Positions 54,422 through 62,632 of a DNA stretch of 64,000 bases are shown here, piece by piece (positions within the stretch are counted from its first letter, which is position 1; each line of letters begins with the position of its first letter). The notes below the pieces were generated by a model. That model was not told where the DNA came from. It did not search any database and was given only the letters and a program-made list of their open reading frames with translations. The position numbers were made by a program, and so were the translations under genes. The DNA comes from Luteitalea pratensis (GTDB lineage: Bacteria; Acidobacteriota; Vicinamibacteria; Vicinamibacterales; Vicinamibacteraceae): contig NZ_CP015136.1 in assembly GCF_001618865.1 (NCBI RefSeq), positions 558,001 to 622,000 of the forward strand, written 5' to 3'.

Positions 54422-55699
54422 CTATGGATGACCCCGGGCGTCCGCTTCCTGCTCGTGCTGGCGCCGCGTGCTTTCCGGTGGCGCGACGTACGGTTCGTCG
54501 TCGGTCGTGACCACCACCACGCCCTTGGCGGTCACCATGTGCCGCCTGCGATCTTCCTCGAGGTTGTGGCCGATGATGGCGCCCCGCGGGATGAACACGT
54601 CGCGATCGATGATCGCGTTGCGGATCCGGGCGTGTCGCCCGACCCGCACGCCGGGCATCAGGATACTGCGGTCGATGTCGCAATAGCTGTGGACGCGGAC
54701 ATTGGGGCAGAGGATGCTGCCGCGCACGGTGCTGCCCGACACGATCACACCCGACGAGATGATCGAGTCGAGCGCCTGGCCGCGGCGGCCTTCGTCGTCG
54801 AACACGAACTTGGCCGGCGGTGCCTGTTCCATCCACGTGCGGATGGGCCATTCCGGATCGTAGAGGTTGAAGTCCGGGTTGACCTGGACGAGGTCCATGT
54901 TGGCCTCGTAATAGGCGTCGAGTTCGCCGATGTCGCGCCAGTACTTGTTGGCCTTCTTGTTCTCGTCCGAGAACCGGTAGGAGTACACCGGCGCATGGCC
55001 GATGAGCGATGGCAGGATGTCCTTGCCGAAGTCGTGCTTGGTGTCGCGGCCCGCGTCTTCCTCGAGTGCCTTCACGAGCACGTCGGCCTCGAAGACATAA
55101 ATCCCCATCGAGGCGAGGGCCACGCCGGGCATGCCCGGGATCGGCTTGGGCTCGGCCGGCTTCTCCTCGAAGCCGACGAGCCGCTCCTCCTCGTCGACCT
55201 GGATCACGCCGAAGCGGCGCGCCGCTTCCTGCACCGGCACTTCGTAGGTCGCAACCGTCGCGGCGGCACCCTTCTCGATGTGCCAGCGCAGCATCTTCGA
55301 GTAGTCCATCTTGTAGATGTGATCCCCGGACAGGATCACCACATGCTTGGGCGCCTCCCGCACGACCGAGTACAGGTTCTGGTACACGGCGTCGGCGGTG
55401 CCCAGGTACCAGTTGTCGCTCACGCGTTTCTGCGGCGGCAGGATCTCGATGAACTCGCCGAGTTCCTCGGCGACGACGTTCCACCCCATGCGGATGTGGC
55501 GATTGAGCGACAGGCTCTTGTACTGCGTGACGATGAAGATGCGGCGCAGGCCGGCGTTGATGCAATTGCTGAGGGTGAAGTCGATGATCCGGTAAGGACC
55601 GCCGAAGTACACCGCCGGCTTGGCGCGTTCTCTGGTCAAAGGGGCGAGGCGTTCGCCGACCCCTCCGGCCAGGACGATGACGAGCGAGTCATTGAGCAT
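54422..55699 (-). CDS. glgC: Glucose-1-phosphate adenylyltransferase
   Basis: 425 aa. It makes ADP-glucose for glycogen. Motifs: IVLAGGVGERLAPLTRERAK (nucleotide loop), YFGGPYRIIDFTLSNC, GTADAVYQN, ILSGDHIYKMDY, VGFEEKPAEPKPIPG, and a C-terminal left-handed beta-helix with hexapeptide pattern (GVIVSGSTVRGSIL, HSYCDIDRSILMPGVRVGRH). A short hydrophilic tail follows. With malQ at 4.1 kb it supports a glycogen cycle; no glycogen synthase is in the window. Confidence 0.95.
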   Translation of the reverse strand: MLNDSLVIVLAGGVGERLAPLTRERAKPAVYFGGPYRIIDFTLSNCINAGLRRIFIVTQYKSLSLNRHIRMGWNVVAEELGEFIEILPPQKRVSDNWYLGTADAVYQNLYSVVREAPKHVVILSGDHIYKMDYSKMLRWHIEKGAAATVATYEVPVQEAARRFGVIQVDEEERLVGFEEKPAEPKPIPGMPGVALASMGIYVFEADVLVKALEEDAGRDTKHDFGKDILPSLIGHAPVYSYRFSDENKKANKYWRDIGELDAYYEANMDLVQVNPDFNLYDPEWPIRTWMEQAPPAKFVFDDEGRRGQALDSIISSGVIVSGSTVRGSILCPNVRVHSYCDIDRSILMPGVRVGRHARIRNAIIDRDVFIPRGAIIGHNLEEDRRRHMVTAKGVVVVTTDDEPYVAPPESTRRQHEQEADARGHP

Positions 55700-55895
55700 G
55701 GGCCACCGGTCCCTTGCGCGCGGCGGCCGCCTCGGCGACCGGACGACGCGCCAAAAGCCCCTGCGGGGGCGCGGCAGTGGGGGCCCGTGGCGGCAGGCCT
55801 CACGACGGCCCCCGACGCCGACCCGTGTCAGCGACTTCGGATTCTATCCCCAGCCGGCACTGTCGCGCTTTCGGCGCATTTGGCGTGTTTTGCCC

Positions 55896-55953
55896 TTCCG
55901 AGTTTGCACCACCGGTCTTATGATCCGGAAGCTTGGGCACGCCGGAGCGTGCC
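55896..55953 (+). promoter_or_regulatory. Candidate sigma-70-type promoter and leader hairpin
   Basis: TTCCGA (55896-55901), 17 bases, TATGAT (55919-55924); the -10 is good and the -35 weak. A perfect hairpin GGCACGC/GCGTGCC (55936-55942, 55947-55953) would sit at the transcript start of the gene at 55969. The rest of the 270-base gap after glgC shows nothing recognisable. Confidence 0.45.
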
Positions 55954-55968
55954 GGGGGACTTTGACGT

Positions 55969-57138
55969 ATGCGACAGACTCAGATGACCTGGCTCACCGC
56001 AGGGCTCTTCGCCCTCGTGTTCAGCGCGGGCCCGGCCCTGGCCCAGAAGAAAGACGACAAGGCTGGCCCGGCTGCCGATCCGAAGCAGTTACTGATCAAC
56101 GGCATCGTCGGCGCCACCAACGAGGCCATGAAAGCCGCGCCGGGGACCACCGTGTACGCGGCCGACCCGGCCGCCCGCACAGTCACGGCCGACCCGTCGA
56201 CGACGGTGGCGATGACGCTGACGGTGGACTACCTGAAGGCGTCCGACAACAAGATCTACGCGCCGTTCACCGTGACCGTGCAGCCTGAGGTCCTCGGCAA
56301 GGGCGCGAACCTGGGCGCCTACGTCCGACTCGCGCCGAAGGGCGCGGTGCCGCCGGAGGCACCGCCGCCGCCCGATCCCAAGGCGCAGAAGGAAAAAGAA
56401 AAGCAGGACAAGAAGAAGAAGGGCAAGGAAGCCCAGGATCTCGCGGGTCAGGCCGTGTCCGGGGTCGAGTACCCGTGGGAGGACTATTACGACCTGACCG
56501 CGGTGCCGCGCGGCCCCGGTGGTCCGCTGACCTTCGCCCGCCCGTTCAGCGTCGCCGCCGGCGAGTACGACGCCTACGTGGCGGTCGCGGTCAAAGACCC
56601 CGCTGCCGCGCCGGGCCCCTTGAAGATTGCCGTGCACAAGGCCACCCTCACGGTGCCGAACTACTGGAGCAATGACTTCCAGATTTCGACCGTCTTCCTC
56701 GCCAACAAGGTCACGCCGCTCACTGACGTTCCCGCCGGTGAGGCCCAGAAACTCAAACCCTACGTGATCGGCAACCTGGAAGTCTCGCCGGCCGTGGACG
56801 GCAAGTTCACGAGCGCGGAGGAACTGTCGGTGTTCTTCATCATCTACGGCGTGACGCTCGGCGATGACAAGAAGCCCGACGTGATCGTCGACTGGCAGCC
56901 GTTCAAGAAGGGACCCCTCGGCGAGGCGAAATTCCGCGGCGTCGCACCGCAAAAACTGAACAGCGAGACCCTGCCGCCCGGGTTCGACGTGGCCCAGGGA
57001 CATCAGCTGGTCGGGAGCCTGAACGTCCCCATCTCGGCCTTCGAACCGGGGGACTACCGTTTGGCCATCAAAGTGACAGACAATAAGTCTGGCAAGTCCC
57101 TGACGCACGACGTCGTCTTTACCGTCGCCGGCTCCTAG
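55969..57138 (+). CDS. Secreted protein of unknown function
   Basis: 389 aa. Signal peptide MRQTQMTWLTAGLFALVFSA...LAQ. A beta-rich first part (about 40-120, TVAMTLTVDYLKASDNKIYA), a highly charged low-complexity linker (about 135-160, KEKEKQDKKKKGKEAQ), and a larger beta-rich second part with VAAGEYDAYVAVAVKD, PNYWSNDFQISTVFLANKVT and ISAFEPGDYRLAIKVTDNKS. No catalytic motif. It may be a surface or periplasmic scaffold. It precedes the plug-less TonB-type barrel by about 80 bases and may be expressed with it. Confidence 0.72.
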   Translation: MRQTQMTWLTAGLFALVFSAGPALAQKKDDKAGPAADPKQLLINGIVGATNEAMKAAPGTTVYAADPAARTVTADPSTTVAMTLTVDYLKASDNKIYAPFTVTVQPEVLGKGANLGAYVRLAPKGAVPPEAPPPPDPKAQKEKEKQDKKKKGKEAQDLAGQAVSGVEYPWEDYYDLTAVPRGPGGPLTFARPFSVAAGEYDAYVAVAVKDPAAAPGPLKIAVHKATLTVPNYWSNDFQISTVFLANKVTPLTDVPAGEAQKLKPYVIGNLEVSPAVDGKFTSAEELSVFFIIYGVTLGDDKKPDVIVDWQPFKKGPLGEAKFRGVAPQKLNSETLPPGFDVAQGHQLVGSLNVPISAFEPGDYRLAIKVTDNKSGKSLTHDVVFTVAGS

Positions 57139-57163
57139 CCGACGACGGGGCAGGCGGGGCGCC

Positions 57164-57183
57164 CTGCGGGAGTTCACCCGCAG
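57164..57183. terminator. 7-bp GC hairpin between the secreted protein and barrel genes
   Basis: CTGCGGG, loop AGTTCA, CCCGCAG, no T tract. At most a weak attenuator; readthrough into the next gene seems likely. Confidence 0.35.
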
Positions 57184-57217
57184 AGTGTTCCTGTGCGGAC
57201 CTGCCACTGGAGTTCTC

Positions 57218-59158
57218 ATGACCCGATCGGTGACGCTGACGGCGCTCGCGCTCGGCCTGAGTCTCGCCTCCACGGCGATGGCACAGCCGCTTGTGCAGGC
57301 GCGCGCACACAGCGGCGCCGGGTCGGCCGTGCCGGGGGCCGACCTGGTGTCGGGCAAGATCGAGGGCGTGGTCACCGACGAACGCGGTGCACCGATCGCG
57401 GGCGTGGCCGTCTCGGCCCTCGGGCCCGACGCCCTCTTCGGCGTGACCGACCAATCCGGACGGTTCGTGTTCTCCGCCGTGCCAGTGGGCACCTACCTCA
57501 TTCGCGCACAGCGGGCGGGTTATCGCGCCTCCATGCGTGAGTTCGTCGATGTGTCGCCGGCCGCGAGTGCCCGTCACATCGTGCGCCTCGCCCGCCTCGC
57601 GGGCACGCCGAGCGATGCCGAGCCGGAGCCAACCGAGCCGGCGCCGGTCATCGCGGCTGGCTTCGGCGGAGCCGCGGCCACGATCGCCCCCGCTCCCCCC
57701 GCCTCGCGCATCGACGACGACAGCGCCGATCACGATCACTCGCCCCGCCTGTGGCGTTTGCGCCACATGAAGCGGTCGGTGCTCCGGGATGCGCAGGACC
57801 AGCTCGCACTCGACGCATTCGACGACGACATCGACTGGATCGAGCAGCGTCTCGGCGCGCCGACTGTCGAAGCCACGGCCCGCGGCACGACGTCGTTCTT
57901 CGGCGGCGATGCGTCCCTGTCGGGGCAGGTGCAGTTCCTCACCGCCACGGCCTTCGACGACGGCGGCAAGGGCGAAGCGACCGCGTGGGCGCAGGGTCCG
58001 GCCGGCGTCGCATACGCAACCGTTGGCGCACCCATCGGCAACACCGGCCAGTGGTCGGTACAAGGCGCCTTCGGTCGCGGTGAGCTCTCGTCGTGGATCG
58101 TCGCGGGCAACTACCTGCGCCCGACCGAATCGCTCCACCAGCTCGATCTCGGCGCGTCGTTCGCGTTGCAGGGATTTTCAGAGGAGACGCCCGCCGCGCT
58201 CATGAGCGTGCCCGAGCGTCGCCGCGTCGCCGGCACCATCCATGCCTTCGACACGTGGCGCCTGCATCGGCGCGCCGTCGTCACGTACGGCACCCGTTAC
58301 GCGTACCACGACTACCTGGATCGTCCGACGCTGATGAGCCCCAGCGTCTCGATGTCCGTGTCGCCTCTCGAGAAGACCTGGGTGCGCGTGGCCGTGACCC
58401 AGCAGATGCTCGCGCCCGGCGCCGAGGAATTCGATGCGCGCAATCTGTCGGCGTTCTCGATGCCGCCGCAGCGGACGTTCACGTCCGCGTCGGCGAGCGG
58501 GCGCTTGAGCGCGGAACGCACCCGGCACCTCGAAGTGGGTGTCGAGCGCCAGGTCGGCCAGTTCCTTCTCGGCGTGCGTCGGTTCGAACAGGCCGTCGAC
58601 AACCAGTTGGTGGCGATGTTCGGCGTCGGTCCGCGCGATCTCGCGCCCGACCTCGGACACTACGCCGTGGCCAACGGCGGCAACGTCGACGCCGGCGGCT
58701 GGGTTTTCGGCATTGCACAGGACGCAGGGCCACGCTTCCGGGGCTCGGTCGAGTACACGATCGCCCAGGCGGAGTGGTTCGGCACGGGCGATCGCGGCGT
58801 GATCGCGGTGATGGCCCCGTCGGCCGATCGAACGGGCAACGAGCGAATTCACGACGTGACCGCGCACGTGGTCACCGACGTCCCGGAGACGGCCACTCGC
58901 GTTGCCGCGACGTGGAAGGTGAACTCGGCCTTCGCCCGTCGGAGCCCGCTCCTCGCCGAGGCGAGCAGCGACGCACGGTTCGACGTGCAGGTCTCGCAGC
59001 GGCTGCCGTTCCTCAGTTCGACCGGTGCCGACTGGGAGTTCGTGGTCGCGGTCCGCAACCTGTTTCGCGACGGCGAAGCGGTCGGATCCATCTACGACGA
59101 ACTGCTCGTCATCCGACCGCCCAAGCGTGTCGTCGGCGGCGTCCTGGTCAAGTTCTAG
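57218..59158 (+). CDS. TonB-receptor-like outer-membrane barrel without a plug
   Basis: 646 aa from ATG 57218 (GGAG five bases before). Signal peptide, a carboxypeptidase-regulatory-like domain (about 40-125, GKIEGVVTDERGAPIAGVAV), a Pro/Asp-rich linker, then directly beta-barrel-like strands to a terminal Phe (RVVGGVLVKF). The plug motifs seen in the receptor at 21.5 kb (ADGVPLNDP, VEVVRGGAS) are missing. It could be a permanently open or purely adhesive barrel, or need a separate plug. The last codons and TAG (TTCTAG) are copied downstream in a 76-bp ladder. Confidence 0.8.
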   Translation: MTRSVTLTALALGLSLASTAMAQPLVQARAHSGAGSAVPGADLVSGKIEGVVTDERGAPIAGVAVSALGPDALFGVTDQSGRFVFSAVPVGTYLIRAQRAGYRASMREFVDVSPAASARHIVRLARLAGTPSDAEPEPTEPAPVIAAGFGGAAATIAPAPPASRIDDDSADHDHSPRLWRLRHMKRSVLRDAQDQLALDAFDDDIDWIEQRLGAPTVEATARGTTSFFGGDASLSGQVQFLTATAFDDGGKGEATAWAQGPAGVAYATVGAPIGNTGQWSVQGAFGRGELSSWIVAGNYLRPTESLHQLDLGASFALQGFSEETPAALMSVPERRRVAGTIHAFDTWRLHRRAVVTYGTRYAYHDYLDRPTLMSPSVSMSVSPLEKTWVRVAVTQQMLAPGAEEFDARNLSAFSMPPQRTFTSASASGRLSAERTRHLEVGVERQVGQFLLGVRRFEQAVDNQLVAMFGVGPRDLAPDLGHYAVANGGNVDAGGWVFGIAQDAGPRFRGSVEYTIAQAEWFGTGDRGVIAVMAPSADRTGNERIHDVTAHVVTDVPETATRVAATWKVNSAFARRSPLLAEASSDARFDVQVSQRLPFLSSTGADWEFVVAVRNLFRDGEAVGSIYDELLVIRPPKRVVGGVLVKF

Positions 59159-59384
59159 TTCGCCTCCGCGCGCTGACGCGAGCTCGGCTCACAACGCTCA
59201 TCGTCGGGGCCCTCGGGTCCCGACGCAGTTCTAGTTCGCCTCCGCGCGCTGACGCGAGCTCGGCTCACAACGCTCATCGTCGGGGCCCTCGGGCCGCGAC
59301 GAAGTTCTAGCCGGGCTCCGGGCGCTGCGCGGCCTCGCACAGCAACACTCGCCCCGCGACGCAGTGCGTCGCGGGGAGTTCTAG
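59151..59384. repeat. 76-bp ladder of AGTTCTAG plus hairpin units
   Basis: AGTTCTAG, which contains the barrel gene's last bases and stop, occurs at 59151, 59227, 59303 and 59377, spaced 76, 76 and 74. Units 1 and 2 are nearly identical; unit 3 has diverged in sequence but keeps length and layout. Each unit ends with a long hairpin, the last being CCCCGCGACGCA with TGCGTCGCGGGG (59352-59376). Confidence 0.92.
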
Positions 59385-59620
59385 ACCCGGCGCGGGATCG
59401 TCTTTCCCGGGTCTCGTCGCCTCGCGCGACAGGCACGAGCTATCGACCTCGCGGGTATCGTCAGCGGCGTCGATGCAACGACACCTCCCCCATATCCAAA
59501 AAGACGTCGCCGAGATCCCGTTTGTTGGAAATGGGGTGGGACATGCCCGCCTGCACGCGGCATTGTCGATTGAACACGCCACTTTGTGTGCCTGCGCGCA
59601 ATTGCCCGGCGCCGGCCACG
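59385..59620. promoter_or_regulatory. Upstream region with imperfect 12-bp inverted repeat, possible activator site
   Basis: No gene. CCCCATATCCAA (59488-59499) faces TTGGAAATGGGG (59525-59536), 11 of 12 pairing. It lies about 85-135 bases before the sigma-54-like site, the usual place for an NtrC-type enhancer. Confidence 0.45.
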
Positions 59621-59636
59621 TGGAACACCGTTTGCT
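59621..59636 (+). promoter_or_regulatory. Candidate sigma-54 (-24/-12) promoter
   Basis: TGGAACACCGTTTGCT has GG and GC at the invariant spacing and TTGCT at -12, matching TGGCAC-N5-TTGCW except for one base in the first block. Transcription would start near 59648, giving a leader of about 54 bases for the kinase gene. Confidence 0.55.
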
Positions 59637-59701
59637 AAACGGGAGGGGATAGCGATGCACGGCGCCGGTCCCCGGCCTGTCGCTTCGTCGACCGACCACC
59701 G

Positions 59702-62614
59702 ATGACCGAGGGTTTCTGGGCAGCATCCGCCGACGGGCCGCGCCGCGTGCAGTGGGGCCGTGCTGCGCTTGCCGTCACCGTGACGGCGCTGCTGCTGACT
59801 CTCGTCGTCGCCAATATCGCCGTCCGGTTCTCCTGGGTCGAAGTCGAGGACGGCATCCTGTGGGAGGCACGGGCCGAGGGCGTGGTTGCCGCCCGCGTCG
59901 GGCCTGAGGCCTCGGGTGCGCGCGCGGGAATCCGCGCCGGCGACGTGCTGGTCGCCGTCAACGGGCGCGGCATCGATCGGGTCGAGCAGGTGCTCGACGC
60001 GCAACACGGCACCCAACGGGGCCGTCCCCTTTCGTACGTCGTTTCCCGCTCCGGATACGAGCGCCCGCTCCGGCTCGAACTCGAGCCCGTGCCCGAGGGC
60101 GCCCGCCTGCTGTACTACGCGCTGGCCGCCGTGGCCATCTTCGCGCTGTTGGTCGGTTGCTCGGTCCGTGTGCAACGACCGCGCGACGTCGCCACCCTCC
60201 ACTTCTTCTGGCTGACGGTCGCCTTCTTCGGCGTGTGCGGATTCTCGTACAGCGGCCGCCTGGACCGGCTCGACTGGACCTTCTACTGGGGTGACGTGGT
60301 GGCAATGCTCGCCCTGCCTCCCCTGTTCGTGCATTTCGCCCTCGTGTTCCCGGAACGTCAGGACGCCTGGGCGAAGACGCCGCGTGCCCGGGTGTTGCTG
60401 CCGTTGCTGTACCTGCCCGCCCTGGTGCTCGGCCTGACGCGCATTTCGGTGCTGTCGGCCGGCGCCATGCCCGGCGACACGCTCGAGAACTGGGTCGTCG
60501 CCCTCGATCGCGCGGAGATGCTGCAGTTGGTCGCGGCGCTGGTCTTCGGCCAGGCGATCATGACCCGCACGCTCGGCCGCCTGCGCTCGGTGACGGCGCG
60601 TCGGCAGTTGCGCTGGATCGTCTGGGGCACACTGGCTGGGGCGTTGCCGTTCGCGCTGCTCTACGGCCTCCCGTACGCCCTCGGCTACCAGCCCTGGGAA
60701 GTGCTCGGCGTGCTGGTGGTGCTGCTCGCCCTGGTGCCCCTCGCCTTCGCGTCCGCGGTGGTCCGGTATCGCCTGATGGACGTGGAAGTGATCATCAAGC
60801 GCACGGTGGTGTACGCCACCGTCCTCGCGGCGATTGCGACCATCTACACGATCACGCTGCGCTTCGCGAGCGAGATGTTCCTCGGCGGATCCGAACAGCA
60901 CAACTCGGTCATCGCGATCCTCGCGACGCTGCTCGTCGTGCTGCTCGCGCCGATGGTCAAGAGCGCCATCCAGACCGCGCTCGACTACGCGCACTACCGC
61001 GACCGTTACGACTACCGCCGCGCCTTGCTCGCGTTTGCGCGCGAACTGAACGCCGATCTCGACCTGGACCGGCTCACGGAGCGGCTCGTGCAGCGCCTGG
61101 CCGACACGTTCGGCGTCGACCGCATCACGCTCTTTGTCGCCTCGGCGCCGGGCGCGGCCGACGGATTTGCCGCGCATCGCGCCGTCGGCGCGGCGCTTGC
61201 GACGGTCCCGCCCCTGAAGCGGTTCTCCGGCATCGGCACCCGCCTCGAGAGCGGCCAGGTGGTGAGCCTCGACGATCCGTTCACCGTCCGGCGGTTCTCG
61301 GCCGAGGAAGTCCGGTTCTGGCGGGATCATGGCCTCCACTACTTCGTGCCCTGCCTCGCCAAGGACGGCCCGATCGCAGTGATCGGGCTCGGGTCGCGGC
61401 CGAGCGGCGAGCCGCTCAGCACCGAGGACCTCACCCTGCTCAACGCCGTCGCCGCGCAGGTCGCCACGGCGATCGAGAACGGCAGGCTGTACCAGGCGCT
61501 CCGCGAGAAGGCCGACGAGCTGAATCGCATGCGCGAGTTCAGCGAGAACGTCGTCGAGTCCCTGCAGGACGGGTTGCTCGTGGCCGACCTCGATGGCGTC
61601 GTGCTGCACTGGAACCCGGCGATGGAGCAGATCGCCGGCGTCGCCCCGGCCCAGGCTGTCGGGCGTCGCCTCGACGAGCTGTTCGACCCCGAGTTCCTCG
61701 CCGCCATCCGCATGGCCGAGCGCGGCGGCACCGAGACCGCGACCATCTACCGGACGCCGCTCGTCTCGCGGCATCCCGATGGGGCGCACAAGCGGCTCGT
61801 GAACGCGGCGATGCATCCGCTGCGGACGTCGAGTTCGGCGCAGGCCGGATCGGTGCTGATGATCGAGGACATCACCTCGCGCGTGCAGCTCGAGGAGCAG
61901 TTGCAGATCTCCGAAAAGATGGCGTCCATCGGCCTGCTCGCGGCCGGTGTCGCGCACGAGGTCAACACGCCGCTGACGGGCATCTCCAGCTTCACGCAGA
62001 TGCTGCTCGAGCAGGCCGACCCGGAGGATCCGCGGACGCGGCTGCTGGAGAAGATCGAGCGGCAGACCTTCCGCGCCGCCAAGATCGTCAACAGCCTGCT
62101 CCACCTGTCGCGTCCCGTGCAGAGCGAGACCGGTCCGGTCGACCTGCACGTCGTCATCAACGACGTGCTCTCGCTGCTCGAGCACCAGTTCCGTTCCGCG
62201 AGCGTGCAGGTGCGCAAGGACCTGCAGGCCGAGGGACCGATGGTCCGTGCCGTCGAGCACAAGCTGCAGCAGGTGTTCCTGAACCTGTTCCTCAACGCCC
62301 GCGATGCGATGCCGAAGGGGGGCTGGGTGACGGTGGCCTCCCGTCGCGAGGGCGACCACTTTGTCGTGCTGGTGAGCGACACCGGCGCGGGGATCCCGAG
62401 CGAGCATCTCGCCCGCATCTACGACCCGTTTTTCTCGACCAAGCCCATCGGACAGGGCACCGGCCTCGGCTTGTCGATCACGTATGGCATCGTGCAGGAG
62501 CACGACGGCACCATCGTCTGCGACAGCCAGGTGGGCCAGGGGACGCAATTCACGGTGTCCTTCCCGGCGCTCGCGCCGTCGCGGACCGAGTCCGCGGGAT
62601 CCAGCGCGGGCTGA
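59702..62614 (+). CDS. Membrane sensor histidine kinase with PDZ, GAF and PAS domains
   Basis: 970 aa. TM1 (about 21-41), an extracytoplasmic PDZ-like domain (about 58-125, GARAGIRAGDVLVAVNGRG), a block of further TM helices (about 138-385), GAF (about 440-600, with FGVDRITLFVAS), PAS (about 615-730, VESLQDGLLVADLDGVVLHW), HisKA with His752 in GVAHEVNTPLTGISSF, and HATPase (LQQVFLNLFLNARDAMPKGG, VSDTGAGIP, GTGLGLSITYG). The kinase type pairs with NtrC-family regulators, and one follows 18 bases downstream. The signal is unknown; PDZ suggests peptide or protein-tail sensing. Confidence 0.93.
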   Translation: MTEGFWAASADGPRRVQWGRAALAVTVTALLLTLVVANIAVRFSWVEVEDGILWEARAEGVVAARVGPEASGARAGIRAGDVLVAVNGRGIDRVEQVLDAQHGTQRGRPLSYVVSRSGYERPLRLELEPVPEGARLLYYALAAVAIFALLVGCSVRVQRPRDVATLHFFWLTVAFFGVCGFSYSGRLDRLDWTFYWGDVVAMLALPPLFVHFALVFPERQDAWAKTPRARVLLPLLYLPALVLGLTRISVLSAGAMPGDTLENWVVALDRAEMLQLVAALVFGQAIMTRTLGRLRSVTARRQLRWIVWGTLAGALPFALLYGLPYALGYQPWEVLGVLVVLLALVPLAFASAVVRYRLMDVEVIIKRTVVYATVLAAIATIYTITLRFASEMFLGGSEQHNSVIAILATLLVVLLAPMVKSAIQTALDYAHYRDRYDYRRALLAFARELNADLDLDRLTERLVQRLADTFGVDRITLFVASAPGAADGFAAHRAVGAALATVPPLKRFSGIGTRLESGQVVSLDDPFTVRRFSAEEVRFWRDHGLHYFVPCLAKDGPIAVIGLGSRPSGEPLSTEDLTLLNAVAAQVATAIENGRLYQALREKADELNRMREFSENVVESLQDGLLVADLDGVVLHWNPAMEQIAGVAPAQAVGRRLDELFDPEFLAAIRMAERGGTETATIYRTPLVSRHPDGAHKRLVNAAMHPLRTSSSAQAGSVLMIEDITSRVQLEEQLQISEKMASIGLLAAGVAHEVNTPLTGISSFTQMLLEQADPEDPRTRLLEKIERQTFRAAKIVNSLLHLSRPVQSETGPVDLHVVINDVLSLLEHQFRSASVQVRKDLQAEGPMVRAVEHKLQQVFLNLFLNARDAMPKGGWVTVASRREGDHFVVLVSDTGAGIPSEHLARIYDPFFSTKPIGQGTGLGLSITYGIVQEHDGTIVCDSQVGQGTQFTVSFPALAPSRTESAGSSAG

Positions 62615-62632
62615 CCCGCCAGAAAGTCTGCA

